Shown: one piece after another, positions 46,555 through 57,167 of the stretch
How the letters are laid out: the number at the start of each line of letters is the position of its first letter
How positions within the stretch are numbered: position 1 is the stretch's first letter
NCBI GenBank assembly: GCA_963383645.1
Contig: OY726561.1
Span: 31,290,826-31,354,825 of the forward strand
Direction of reading: 5' to 3'
Length of the DNA stretch: 64,000 nt
Source: Muscardinus avellanarius
Taxonomy: Eukaryota > Chordata > Mammalia > Rodentia > Gliridae
Notes under the pieces: model-generated
Seen by the model: only the letters and a program-made list of their open reading frames with translations
Database searches by the model: none
Told to the model about the DNA's origin: nothing
Translations under genes and position numbers: made by a program

Positions 46555-46894
46555 TAGATCATTGAGATTGTTTAAATTGCCTAAGAAAGGATGCAGGAAT
46601 ATTCTAAGCATGTCTAAAATATGAGACAGTTCAGATCCAATAGTACTTCTAAAATAACTGCATTCAAGTTTCCAGGATCTTGATGGCATCTTCAAGAAAT
46701 TGGAAGATGATTCTTGTTAGAATCATTGATAGATCATTGAGATTGCCTCATGTCCTGAGAAAAGATGTAGGGACATTCTAAGTATGTCTAAAATATGAGA
46801 CATTAGTTCAGATTCAACTGTACTTCTAAAGTAACTCCATTCATGTTGCCAGGATCTTGATGGCATCTTTAAGAAATTGGAAGATGATTCTTGC
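46555..46894. repeat. Diverged 175-bp tandem duplication
   Basis: Copy 1 (46555-46729) and copy 2 (46730-46894) both begin 'tagatcattgagattg' and share 'gtctaaaatatgagaca', 'ccaggatcttgatggcatct' and 'aagaaattggaagatgattc'. A few small indels and substitutions separate them. Confidence 0.95.
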
Positions 46895-47169
46895 ATACTA
46901 AATAATCTGTTCAGATAACTGAATATACTGGCAATCACCTTGAAATTGATGAACAGAACACGCAATGGTATATGTGATAACACCTAATGATCAGCAGGCT
47001 AGCTTACTAATGATTTTCAAAAATCAAGTGGTTTCATCATGCTTTTTCAGAATTAAAATGGTTATTTGTGTATTGTGATAACATGTTTTATCATTTGGGA
47101 TCCTTTCAAAATAAAAATAGTAAAAAAGAAACAAAAGTAAAAGAGGTAAATATGAATTAGAGACTTTTA

Positions 47170-47400
47170 AAATTTTTTATGGGTGCATTGTAGTTATACA
47201 TCTTAATGGAGTACAAGATGGTAGAGGCATACATATACACATCACCCAATTAGCCCTTACCTAATTCCAGCCCCATTCCCTCTCCCTCTCTCCTCATGGT
47301 TGGCTTAGTGATTGACTTTGATATTTTTTTAATGTACATAATGAACATTAGAGAATTTCCCTCTCCCTCGTCCCATTCCCACAGTTAGGTTGCTTATTTC
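47170..47400 (-). mobile_element. LINE-1 3' UTR fragment
   Basis: 'tatgggtgcattgtagttat', 'cttaatggagtacaagatgg', and a CT-rich UTR to 'gagaatttccctctcc'. Confidence 0.87.
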
Positions 47401-47554
47401 TTTATCTTAAAGGAGGAGTTGAGTCACTTTCTTCTTGAAACTGTTCTTATATATATGGAAACACAATGTTTGTTCATTTGTATTTTTTGAAGATGCTTTA
47501 CTAAATGTTTTGGATTATTATTATTAACAGTATTATTTTTATAATTATTATTAT

Positions 47555-47755
47555 TTGGTACTGGGTATTGAACTCAGGAGCTTTCTCCCTCTGATCTCTA
47601 CCCACACTCTCTTTTAGGCTTTGTTTTGAAACAAGAACTCATTAGGTTGCTGGGAGTCTCAATAAGTTGCTGAGGTTGATCTCAAAACCTACAATCCTCC
47701 TGTCCCAGCCTCCTAAGATGGAGATTATAGATATGAACCATCACTCCTGGTTTAT
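47555..47755 (-). mobile_element. B1-dID SINE, old
   Basis: ID half 'gtattgaactcaggagcttt', B1 half 'caatcctcctgtcccagcc' to 'catcactcctggttt'. Well diverged. Confidence 0.78.
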
Positions 47756-48318
47756 GAATTATTTGTGAAAACCAATATACAGAGTAGCAGCTATTGTAAT
47801 TTCTTAAAGGTATAAAAATGAAAAATATGGAACTCAGAGATTAGTTGCTTTTTTCATAAAAAATAAACAATTATTTGGATAGAAACAGATAAAAAGAGAA
47901 TAATAGTAATATTATTAAGAAAGTAGCATGTCATCACTGAAAAATTGTGTTGTAAACATTTTAACAGAAATCTTAAAGCAGTAGCAGTTTGATCTTGTTA
48001 AATCATTTAAGTTTAGAGCAGAGAATAGTTGAGAACAAGCAATACTTAAGAACATCCAGCTTTTGCTTCTTTGAAGTATAAGCTCATATATTGAAAGACT
48101 TCTATTCTAAGGTTACAGAGCTACTTGAGAACAGAATCAGATCAAAATCTTATATTCTTTTATTCCTAGTCTATTGGTTTTTTTCACCCTCAAAAAATAA
48201 GCATTTAATCTAAATCAGTGGCAAAAGTTTAAGGCTGATGGTGAAATCATAAGATATCCTTTGGATTAAAATGAACATAATCATTATGGGTTATCAGAGG
48301 GAAAACATAAAATAAAAT

Positions 48319-48440
48319 TAAGAAGAAACTAATTCTACTTGAGTGTCAAGTATGTGCTTGGTTCTATTTTTAAATCAAAATAAAAACTTATAAACTGTAT
48401 TTGAGTTACAGGTTCAGCCTAATCTGAAAATCTAAAATTA
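48319..48440. repeat. Local direct repeat, copy 1
   Basis: 'gaagaaactaattctacttg' through the Tigger-like start 'ttacaggttcagcctaatct'. It is repeated at 48841-48950 in the same orientation at roughly 80% identity by eye. Confidence 0.85.
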
Positions 48441-48545
48441 TCAAAATCTGAACATTTTTGAGGGGCAACATGAAAGCACAAGTGAATATTCTCACAATAT
48501 TAAACATTCTCACAATATTAAATACAAAAATATGATTAGTGTTGT
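48405..48545. mobile_element. Tigger-type DNA element fragment
   Basis: 'acaggttcagcctaatctga' and 'ctgaacatttttgaggggca' match the inverted-repeat end of a mammalian Tigger-derived repeat. No transposase. Confidence 0.55.
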
Positions 48546-48561
48546 ATAAAGTTAACTTCAG

Positions 48562-48756
48562 AGGCAATATAGAGTGACACATGCCTATTTTACTAGGTAC
48601 TTGATAGGCTACAGAATAATAGAATCACAAGTTTGAGACCAGCCTCAGCAATGTAGTGAGATTTGTTTCAATAGTTAAAAATAAATAAATAAAAGGCTGG
48701 GTATATAGTTCAATAAGGAAGCAACCCTGGATTCAATCTCCAGTACCATGAAAAAA
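48562..48756 (+). mobile_element. B1-dID SINE, old
   Basis: 'gagtgacacatgcctatttt', 'agaccagcctcagcaatgta', ID half 'ggctgggtatatagttcaat', end 'ttcaatctccagtaccatg'. It lies between the two direct repeats. Confidence 0.82.
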
Positions 48757-48840
48757 CTTCAGGATAAATATCAATTTCATACTTAGACTTTGATTGTACC
48801 CCTAATATGTGTGTGTGTGTGTATGTGTGCATATATATAT

Positions 48841-48946
48841 TAGGAAGAAACTAATTCTAGTAGAGAGTCAAATATGTGTTTGGTTTTATTTTAATTTCTT
48901 ATAAAATGTGCTTGAGTTATAGGTTGAGCCTCACTAATCTGAAAAT

Positions 48947-48950
<4 letters not shown>
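48841..48950. repeat. Local direct repeat, copy 2
   Basis: 'aggaagaaactaattctagt' through 'ataggttgagcctcactaat'. Partner of 48319-48440. Confidence 0.85.
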
Positions 48951-48995
<45 letters not shown>

Positions 48996-49112
48996 AAATA
49001 GGGAGAGAGGTTATATGTATCTATTTCAATATTCCAAAATCTGAAAAAATTCAAAATTTGAAACACATCTGCTCCCAAGTATTTTGAAAAGGGGACATTC
49101 AATATTGACTCC
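48922..49112. mobile_element. Tigger-type element with internal (AT)n
   Basis: 'aggttgagcctcactaatct' start and 'ccaaaatctgaaaaaattca', 'acacatctgctcccaagtat', 'aaaaggggacattcaa' end give both terminal regions of the Tigger-derived repeat. The middle is an (AT)n tract at 48949-48986. Confidence 0.65.
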
Positions 49113-49139
49113 AAAATTTAATATAATTCCTAACATGCC

Positions 49140-49330
49140 CTATATTAAATAACATCCACCACTCTCTTGTTCAATATTAATGAACTTATATTTACTTTTT
49201 TCATGCCTAGTAACTTGTTTATTCTCAACTTTTCTAGCTCTCTTAGAATGCAAATATCATGTGGGCAGAACAATGCTTAGTACAGTGCTGAATATCAATG
49301 AACAGATGAATATTAAATGTTCTGTAACAC
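49140..49330 (+). mobile_element. L2 3' terminus
   Basis: 'tcttagaatgcaaatatcat', 'agaacaatgcttagtacagt' and 'gaacagatgaatattaaatg' fit the L2 end. Confidence 0.6.
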
Positions 49331-49444
49331 ACTTTGCTAATACATTTTTCATATAATAAAGAGACAGTTGGGTTACATCATAGGTAAAATGTGTCCAATT
49401 TATTTTCCAACGAAAATAATGGAGCCACAGAATAATAACTGTGA

Positions 49445-49788
49445 AGTAAATGTTTATACTCCTCCAAAAATTCCTATGCGGAAGCCTAAGCCTCCATTAT
49501 GATGTTATTGGGAGCTGGAACGTTGTAAGGAAGTTAGGTTATGATGGAACCCTAATGACTGGGCTGAGAGCATATAAAATGAGACTTAAGATATATAATC
49601 TCTGTGTTTGCCATGAGAATACCATGGACAGTTACCCCCAAACCAGGAGTGTCTTCACAAGGACCAGAGTCTACAGATACCTTGACCTTGGCCTTTCCAA
49701 TCTCCAGAACTGGGGAATTTTTTTCACAGTTTTGTCTGTCTCACCCAATCTAGGATTTTCTGTTATAGAAATCAAACTCATATGAAAT
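49445..49788 (+). mobile_element. MLT1-like MaLR LTR
   Basis: 'atgcggaagcctaagcctcc', 'gaaccctaatgactgggctg', 'ccttgaccttggcctttcca' and 'tccagaactggggaa' follow the MLT1 LTR order. Solo LTR. The 111-codon open frame across it is fortuitous. Confidence 0.78.
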
Positions 49789-49917
49789 GTGACTTCTGGA
49801 GTCTATTAATAAATTTTATATATACATGAAAAACATTTTGGGAAGTCACATAGAAACTGGGATAAGATTTAGCATGTAGTATGGGCATATAAAATGCCAA
49901 TTTTAAATCCTGTGTAT

Positions 49918-50157
49918 AAGAGCCAGGTGTGGTGGCGCATGCTTGTAATCCCAGCATTCGGGAGGCTGAGACCAGAGGATCTCAGTTTGCGGACAGCCTC
50001 AACTACTTAGTGAGGCTCTCTGGAACTCAGTGAGACCCAGTTTCAAAATAAAGAATTAAAAAAAATAGGTCAGGGGTTATAGCTCGGAGTTCAAATGCTC
50101 CTGGGTTCCATCCCCAGAACCACAAAAAATAAATAAAATAAAATAAAATAAAATAAT
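49918..50157 (+). mobile_element. B1-dID SINE, type A
   Basis: Near-intact: 'ccaggtgtggtggcgcatgc', 'gcggacagcctcaactactt', 'gttccatccccagaacc', with an (AAAAT)n tail at 50126-50157. An exact 13-bp target duplication 'aaatcctgtgtat' lies at 49905-49917 and 50158-50170. Confidence 0.96.
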
Positions 50158-50361
50158 AAATCCTGTGTATTGCTGCATTTTCTTTTCTGTAAATAGAAGG
50201 TGTTCACACAAAGTATATTTGAGTTTTATAATTTATGAAATTATGGCATCTACTTTCTAATTTATATTACATGTGTAATACCAATTATGTTTAAGGACAG
50301 ACCATTCAAAGACAATATGTAAAAAAAAAATGTGATATTTTTGTTGGTAAAAGTTTCACAA

Positions 50362-50569
50362 GAACCAGGCATGGTGGTGCATGCTTGTAATCCCAACATT
50401 TAGGAAACTGAGACAGGAGGATCACAGTTCATGGGCAGCCTCAGCTACTTATAAGGTCCTTGGCAACTCAGTGAGACCATGTTTCAAAATAAAAAAATTA
50501 AAAAAAATTGGGCAGGGGGTGTAGCTCGGAGGTAGAATGCCCCTGGATTTCATTCCCAGTACCACAAAA
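50362..50569 (+). mobile_element. B1-dID SINE, type A
   Basis: 'aaccaggcatggtggtgcat' to 'ttcattcccagtacc'. An 11-bp target duplication with one mismatch lies at 50351-50361 and 50570-50580. Confidence 0.93.
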
Positions 50570-50634
50570 AAGTTCCACAAAATAAATAATTAAAACATGA
50601 ATGACTTTTATAAATTATATAAGAATAATTAGCA

Positions 50635-50848
50635 CCAGGCATGGGAGCGCATGCTTGTAATCCCAGCATTTGGGAGGCTGAGACAGGAGGATCATGGTTC
50701 GCAGACAGCCTCAGCTACTTAGTGAAGCTCTCCGCAACTCAGTGAGATCCTGTTTCAAAATAAAGAATAAAAAAAAATTTTTTTCAGGGTGTGTAGCTCG
50801 GAGGTCAAATACCTCTGGGTTTCATCCCCAGATCCTCACACACAGAAA
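50635..50848 (+). mobile_element. B1-dID SINE, type A
   Basis: 'ccaggcatgggagcgcatgc' to 'ttcatccccagatcc'. An exact 14-bp target duplication 'aagaataattagca' lies at 50621-50634 and 50849-50862. Confidence 0.96.
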
Positions 50849-50864
50849 AAGAATAATTAGCATG

Positions 50865-52200
50865 TAAAGTTAAATAAAATGTATGTATTTTACATAAAGG
50901 CAAAGGCCAGTGATGTAAAATGCTTATACAATTATTTATGCCTTCCTATGAGTGTAAGAACCTCATATATGACTCAAAATAATTTTTGCAGATTTGGACA
51001 ATATTAATATGTAGGAACCTCAATGATCATAATACAGAGATATTTTGTGAATCACATGCTCTGGGTTTGAGTAATACATTCCAATGGGTTGAGTATTTTA
51101 GTAGAGCCGTGCCTCGTAGTCCTTTTAGCTTTATAGTCCATTCATCTGTGAATCCTTAATCCATCAAACCACAAGGACATTGACTGTTCTGTGTAATTAG
51201 GAGAAGGCAGCTTGGGTTAGAAATGAGCACTGGCACACTGGCTGCTAAAGTATACACAGAGATTTCCACCCCACCCTCTGGCAATGAGTGTTTATTTCTT
51301 AAAAGTGTTCTTAGAATAAAAGACGATCATTTCAAGATTAAGAAGAGAGAACAACAAAACTCTGTTTTAATGAGTATTTACATAGAAAAGGCAACTATAA
51401 ACCTGACAACAATGAAAAATACTTGTTTGTAATTGCTTTTTCTTAGAGTGATAAAGTTTTAATATCTTTATGAAGGTATTTCACCAGCAGGAATCTTAGG
51501 GGGGGGGGAGATTAAAAGGAGACAATGCTTAGCGTGTGATTGTGTGTTATCAGGAGTGATGAGAATAAGGATGCTAAGCAATATAGTTGAACTAACTCTG
51601 ATGAACACCTCACCTGCAAACTGGGAAAGATACTAAAAATCAAATGAGAAGCATTTATGTAATGAAAAAAAAAATGGAGGACTTTGGAAATAGGTAGGAT
51701 GGGCTCCAAATTTTTCTGATGAGCAAAGTGTGGGAAAAAGCCTTCAACTCTGAGCCTTGGTTCCATCATTTGTGAAAAGCAGGTAAGTATTGAGAGCTGA
51801 GAAAACACAGACGGCCCTTAAAGCAAATGTTTTCCTCACTCCCATTGGCACTTGATGGAAGTGTAGAGCAATCCAAAAAATGTAGTCAGACTAACATGCT
51901 GTCTTCAATGGTCTGCTCTCTGTTGGCAATCCTGGATTAAGTGTGATAGCTTCATAAAAGAAATACAGTCTGCCTGTCCATTCACTATAATGGTGTATTT
52001 GTAGACAGTATAGAAGATATGGTTCTAACAGATATTGTAATGCCAAATACCATGTAACATAAAAATCTTTGTTTGTGGTTTTACTGTCCTAAGAATCAAC
52101 ATGAATTGCTCTGCATAAAATATAGCTGAAATGATTAATCTTTTGTTAATCAGGGAGTGACATAATCTATGTTATTTTATCAATGGAATAAACATATTTA
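50865..52200. other. Mostly unique DNA, 1.3 kb
   Basis: A trace of MIR is possible at 51745-51800 ('actctgagccttggttccat'). The G-run near 51499-51508 and an otherwise unremarkable sequence make up the rest. Confidence 0.45.
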
Positions 52201-52288
52201 TCTTAAAATTGATATTGAAACATCTTACCCCCAACAAATGGTGGTAGAACAATTGGACATACATCAAGAAAAAGAAGACTCAACCTAG

Positions 52289-52500
52289 TCGGGCATAGTG
52301 GCACACGTTTGTAATCTCAGCATTTAGGAGGCTGAGACTGGAAGATCGTAGTTTCCTGACAGCCTCAGCTACTTAATGAGACCCTTTGCAATTCAGTGAA
52401 ACCCTATTTCAAATTAAAGAATAAAAAAAAAATCAGGCTTGGGGTGTAGCTTGAAGGTAAAACGCCTCTGGCATTTTCAGTTTCCAGTACCAGAAACAAT
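52289..52500 (+). mobile_element. B1-dID SINE, type A
   Basis: 'cgggcatagtggcacacgtt', 'cagcctcagctacttaatga', ID half 'gtgtagcttgaaggtaaaac'. Inserted in the L1. Confidence 0.88.
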
Positions 52501-52838
52501 AAAAAGAAGTTTCAAGCTAAAATTCATACCTTATACAAACATTGAGTCAAATGGACCTGCATGAAAAATGTAAAGCTATTGAATTTTTAAGAAAAAAGAG
52601 AAAGTCTTCAGGATTGAAGGTTATGCAAAGAGTTCTTTAGAATTAAAAAATGTAATCCATAAAGGAAAAAATTATAAAATGGGCCACATCAAGGTATACA
52701 ATTTTGTTCTGAGGAAGACTTCATGAAAAGGAAGAAAAGAAAAGCTATAGATAGGAAGGAAATATTTTCAAACTACATATCCAAGAAAAGACTTGTATCT
52801 AGAGTACATACACATTTATCTTTATTAAAACCCAACAG

Positions 52839-53038
52839 TGGCTGAGCATGATGGCATGTGTTTGTAATCTCAATACTTGGGAGGCTGAGACAGGAGGGTC
52901 ACAGATTCATGACCAGTCTCAGCTACTTAGGTCCTCTGCAACTTAGTGAGGCCCTTTTTAAAAATAAGTAATAATAAATTGGGTCAGTGGTGTAGCTCAG
53001 AGGTAGAATGCACCTGGGTTTAATTCCCAGTACTGCCA
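52839..53038 (+). mobile_element. B1-dID SINE, diverged
   Basis: 'ggctgagcatgatggcatgt', 'gtgtagctcagaggtagaat', 'tttaattcccagtactgcc'. Inserted in the L1. Confidence 0.88.
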
Positions 53039-53900
53039 TTTTTAAAACTCAGCAATTACTTAAAAAGAAATACAAAATTATAATAATGGCTAACAGTCAG
53101 AAGCAGACATTTCATGGAAGAAGATATACAAATGACATTTGAGCAAATGAAAGGATATTCAGTATACAAAGTCATCAGAGAAATTCAACTTAAATAAACC
53201 ACAATGAGATATCATTACACGCCTATCTCAACAACTAAAATAAAAACATATAACACTTAATGCCCATGAGGATTCAGAGAAAATAGATCATAAATAATTG
53301 CTGTTGAGAATGTAAAACTCTGAAAAACAGTTTTTCAATTTTCTACAAAACTAAGCATATGATCAGTAATTACAATATGAGCCAGCTATTTTGCTCTTGT
53401 GCATTTATTCCAAAGTAATGAAAACATATTTAAATAAAAAGTATTGTCTAAAATATATGTGTGAAAGTATCAGGCTAGGAAAATCCATTTTTGTAGCTTT
53501 ATTCATGGTAGTTACAAATTACAATCAGATGAGATGTCCTTTTAATAAGCTAGTACTTGAAACAATTGTATGAACCTACCATGGAACACTATTCAGCAAG
53601 AAAAAGAAACATTATTCACAGATACAATGACTGGGGTGAATTTTCAGAAATACACCGAGTGAAAAAAGACAAGCCCAAAAGATTACATATTGCATAAGCC
53701 AATTTATTAAACATATTTTAAGTGACAATTTTTAGAAAAAGGAGGATTAGTGGATATAAATGGGAATACAGGAAGAAAAGTGGTGGTAGACTTTATGAAA
53801 GAACAATTCAAGGGACTCATGTGAAGATGAAACTGTTGAATGTGGTAGTGGATAAGTATACAATAAATTATATAGAACTAAATACTCATATGTAAAAATA

Positions 53901-54514
53901 AATGCAAATAAAATAGGAAATATAAGTCAGATGGGTAGATTATATCAATGTCAGTATTCTGGTTGTATTTTTTTTGCCAAAAGTTACCAATGGTAAAATA
54001 TGAGTAAAGAGAATAAAGAATATGTATCTTATTTTTATAACTTCACCTGGATTTATTTATAGTTATCTTTTAAAATATTTCAATTAAAACTGTCTTTTTG
54101 AAGAAATAGTTATGTTTAATCTGATTTAAACATTATACTATATATACATATCTGTTATTGAAATGACATATGATATCCCATTGATATAATTTTTTATTTA
54201 TCAGATAAATAATCTTTTCTAGAAAGTTTTAATTAGAGGTTTTCTTTGGGTCAATTTTAAAATATATATTGCAATGATAGATTTTGTAATATATTGAAGG
54301 AAACCAATCATATCCTGATGAGGAAAAAAGAAGAAAAAATAGCAAACTACGGTATCTAAAATAACATGGCAATGTAATAATTCAGAAATGAATTCCTACT
54401 TACTCAAAAGTATTTTGGTTAATTAGTATGAATATGCTGCTTGGAGCACAGCAAATATAAAAGTCATATTCGGCTCTATTTTTCTATATTTGAGCATCAC
54501 CAAAATTGTTTAAA
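53901..54514. other. Unique AT-rich DNA
   Basis: Nothing recognised. Confidence 0.5.
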
Positions 54515-54516
54515 AA

Positions 54517-54835
54517 ATTTCATTGGTGCATTGTAATCATATATCATAATTGAGTACAAGATAGTAGAGGCATAAAAAATAGCCATTCCACAATTCCCAC
54601 CCCATTACCTTCACCCTCCCTCCTTCTCAAGTTTGGCTCAGTGATGGAATTTGATATGTTTGTGATTGTACATCGTGTACAGTAGGGTATTGCCCTCTTT
54701 CCTCTCTCATCCCCCTCAGTTAGGCTACCTTATTTGCTCATCTATGGTTTCTCCTTCTTCATCTAGAGTTCCTCCTATGACCCCTTTCTCCCTATCTTCC
54801 ACATATTAGGTAAAGCAACCTAGTTCTTCCTTTTT
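54517..54835 (-). mobile_element. LINE-1 3' UTR, first part
   Basis: 'cattggtgcattgtaatcat', 'gagtacaagatagtagaggc' and a CT-rich UTR to 'acatattaggtaaagcaac'. It continues at 55495 after an interruption. Confidence 0.86.
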
Positions 54836-55324
54836 GTGTGAAAAAAATGGCTACAGTTGTTCAAAATTTGGGTTTCCAATGCATCCAAGTGGCCAGGTAT
54901 TCCAGATAACTGTGCAACATCCTCTAGTGAGCTTCTGTCATTTTTAGAAAGCGTTTTCTCCAGTTTGAAAATCTCAAATCAGAAAATTATGCATGAGGAA
55001 GAGAACATTACTCATTTTAACTCTCTGGGGAGTTAGACAAAAGGAAACTCTATCTTGGGTCCAGGTGGCTCCAATCACAATTCAGCAATTTCCAGCATAG
55101 ACCCTTGACCAGTTCAACAGATCAGTGCCCTCGGTCGGGCCTGTTTAGGCCTTTAGAGGCCAGTTATGATCAAGAAAGAGAAAAGCAGCCCCTTTTCCTC
55201 CTGGTCATGAAGTAGAAATTTTGGCCAATCATATGTTTCCATGTGTCCTCTAGGGTTTGGTGTGCTACAAGACTAGTGCCCAATCTAATGGTATTAAGAT
55301 TGTAGCTCTTTTAAGAAATTATTA
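54836..55324. other. Unexplained 490-bp insert within an L1
   Basis: This block separates two collinear parts of an antisense L1. It is more GC-balanced ('cctcggtcgggcctgtttag') and matches no family I recognise. No open frame of 60 codons exists in it. It may be a solo LTR, a retrocopy or a 3' UTR variant. Confidence 0.6.
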
Positions 55325-55494
55325 GAAGCCAGGCCAGTCCACTGTGATCTCTGTCCTGCAAAAGTTCACACAGGAGGATCACAGGTTTCGTGCCAGACTT
55401 TGCAACTTAGCAAGGCTCTCATCAACTTAGTGAGATCCTGTTTCAAAATAAATAAAAAGAATAATTATTAATATTTTTATAAAATATGGCTGGG
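55325..55494 (+). mobile_element. Degraded B1-dID SINE
   Basis: 'acaggaggatcacaggtttc', 'aacttagtgagatcctgttt' and 'aaataaataaaaagaat' give the left half. The 5' end is scrambled and the right half is reduced to 'ggctgggga'. Confidence 0.65.
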
Positions 55495-55960
55495 GACTGA
55501 CTAATCTTACTTAGCATAATGTTCTTCAATTCCATCAATTTTCCTGCAAGTGACATAACTTTGTTCTTTTTTATGTCTGAGTAAAATTCCATTGTGTTCA
55601 TATCTCATGGATTTTTAATCTATTCATCTATTGATGGACATCTTGGCTGGTTCCATAGTTTGGCAATTGTGAATTATGAGGCTACGAACATAGATCCACA
55701 TGCATTAGTTTGGTGATTTTCATTATTTTGGGTAGATACCTAAAAATGATATTACTAGATCATAGGGTAGGTTTGTTTCCATTTTTCTGAGGATTCTTCA
55801 TACAGTTTTCCAAAGTGGTTGCACTAATTTACAATCCCACAGTGTATTAGAGTTCCCGCTTCTCTACATTCTGGCCAGCATTTGTTGTTGTTTGTGTTTT
55901 TTCATTAAAAATCATACATTTTCCATCTTTTTTATGAGAGGGTGTATATAAATCTTTTTT
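55495..55960 (-). mobile_element. LINE-1 ORF2 end/3' UTR, second part
   Basis: 'cttacttagcataatgttct', 'gtaaaattccattgtgttca', 'ttgatggacatcttggctgg' and 'ctggccagcatttgttgttg' are strong antisense L1 landmarks. Confidence 0.88.
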
Positions 55961-55984
55961 GAGAATGTGTGTGTTTAGTTTCTG

Positions 55985-56396
55985 GAGATTGTGTTTCAGG
56001 GTCATTCTACCTCTAAGATACACTCCAGCTCTATCTATTTTTTGTTGTTTGTTTGTTTTGGTGGTACTGGGGTTCCTGGGAGCCCTTCTACTTCCGGGCT
56101 ACACTCCCAGACCTATTTTTTACATTTTAATTTGGAAACAGGATCTCCTAAGCCAGCGTGCGTGGCTGGCTTCGAATCTGCGTGATCCTCCTCTCTCTGC
56201 CTCCCAAGTGCGGGGATTACAAGCGTGCGCCACTACGCCCGGCACACTCCAGCTCTATCTTATTTTTTATTTGGAAATAGTATTGCTCAGTTTTAAAGGG
56301 TTTTGATGAGTTACTGAGGCTGTATTCAAACTTGTGATCCACCTGCCTCAAGATCCCAAGTACTAAGATTACAGGCCTGTGCCACCATGCCCAGTT
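55985..56396 (-). mobile_element. Old SINE hosting a younger SINE
   Basis: ID half remnant 'tttcagggtcattctacctc' (55993-56036) and the B1 half from 56244 to 'gccaccatgcccagtt' belong to one old antisense element. Confidence 0.82.
56037..56243 (-). mobile_element. B1-dID SINE, type B, nested
   Basis: Near-consensus: 'ggtggtactggggttcctgg', 'ctaagccagcgtgcgtggct', 'gcgccactacgcccggc'. An exact 17-bp target duplication 'acactccagctctatct' lies at 56020-56036 and 56244-56260, copied from the host SINE. Confidence 0.97.
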
Positions 56397-56399
56397 CAA

Positions 56400-57165
56400 T
56401 ATTACACATATCATTTTTGATTTATGTTTTTTCATAATTATGTGTTCCAATTCTTGATTTTGGTGCCCACTTTTGTAGAGAATGTTTGCAATTAGTATAG
56501 CACTGTACAATCAGACATGGTTTGCCTGCTACAAAGCTATGCAAAATGGCTACATTTTGAACTGCAATCATCCAAGAAGCCCAGCACTAATCTTAGGAAG
56601 AGTATATAAATCATGAGCTAGAATACTTTCCATTTATATGAGCACAAGTTGAAAAGTAGGAGACAACTTAGGTTCAGTAAAAACAAGCTATGCCAAACTC
56701 ACAAGCTGCATTAAACTGTGACTGCAGAAAGACATCATTGCTCATCTGGCTCCTCAACAGCATGGGAGATGGATTGGCAGGAAAGTAGGCTTATTTAAAG
56801 CCATCTTTGAAGAAGCTAGAGAACTTTTTTTCTCAAATCTCCATATTCAAGGAGCTCCAGGGCGAGGCACTGAAATATTTTCTAAGAGAAGACCAAATGG
56901 ACAAAAAGCTAGTGATATGCATGTGTAGATTTAACTAGGCTGTGTTAATAAAAAATAATCCTGGCATTCTCAGCTTCCCTGGTACCTGGCTGGTAAGATG
57001 GGAGTCAGGGGAGCAGCCTTTTGGCCTCTATTCTGAGTGTGAGAAAATACAGAATACAGAAAGACACTTACCAGAAAATGCCCTTAATTTTAACATTCAC
57101 AATGTGTATAATTATAATAGTATAGCTTCCATAAAATAGTAAGTGTGCAGTACATTGTATGTGTG
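56400..57165. other. Unique DNA
   Basis: No repeat, RNA or gene recognised. Confidence 0.5.
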
Positions 57166-57167
57166 TG

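Larger units (their letters stand above)
52205..53900 (+). mobile_element. Degraded sense LINE-1 with two SINEs inside
   Basis: Nucleotide landmarks of the L1 ORF2 end and 3' UTR in sense: 'ggacctgcatgaaaaatgta', 'ccacaatgagatatcattac', 'tgcatttattccaaagtaat', 'accatggaacactattcagc'. The frame is broken by many stops. It is an old copy, interrupted by SINEs at 52289 and 52839. Confidence 0.85.

Noticed and set aside
49450..49785. 111-codon plus-strand frame
   Set aside because: It overlaps an MLT1-like LTR almost exactly and shows no recognisable protein.
55959..56306. 115-codon frame
   Set aside because: It translates two nested antisense SINEs.
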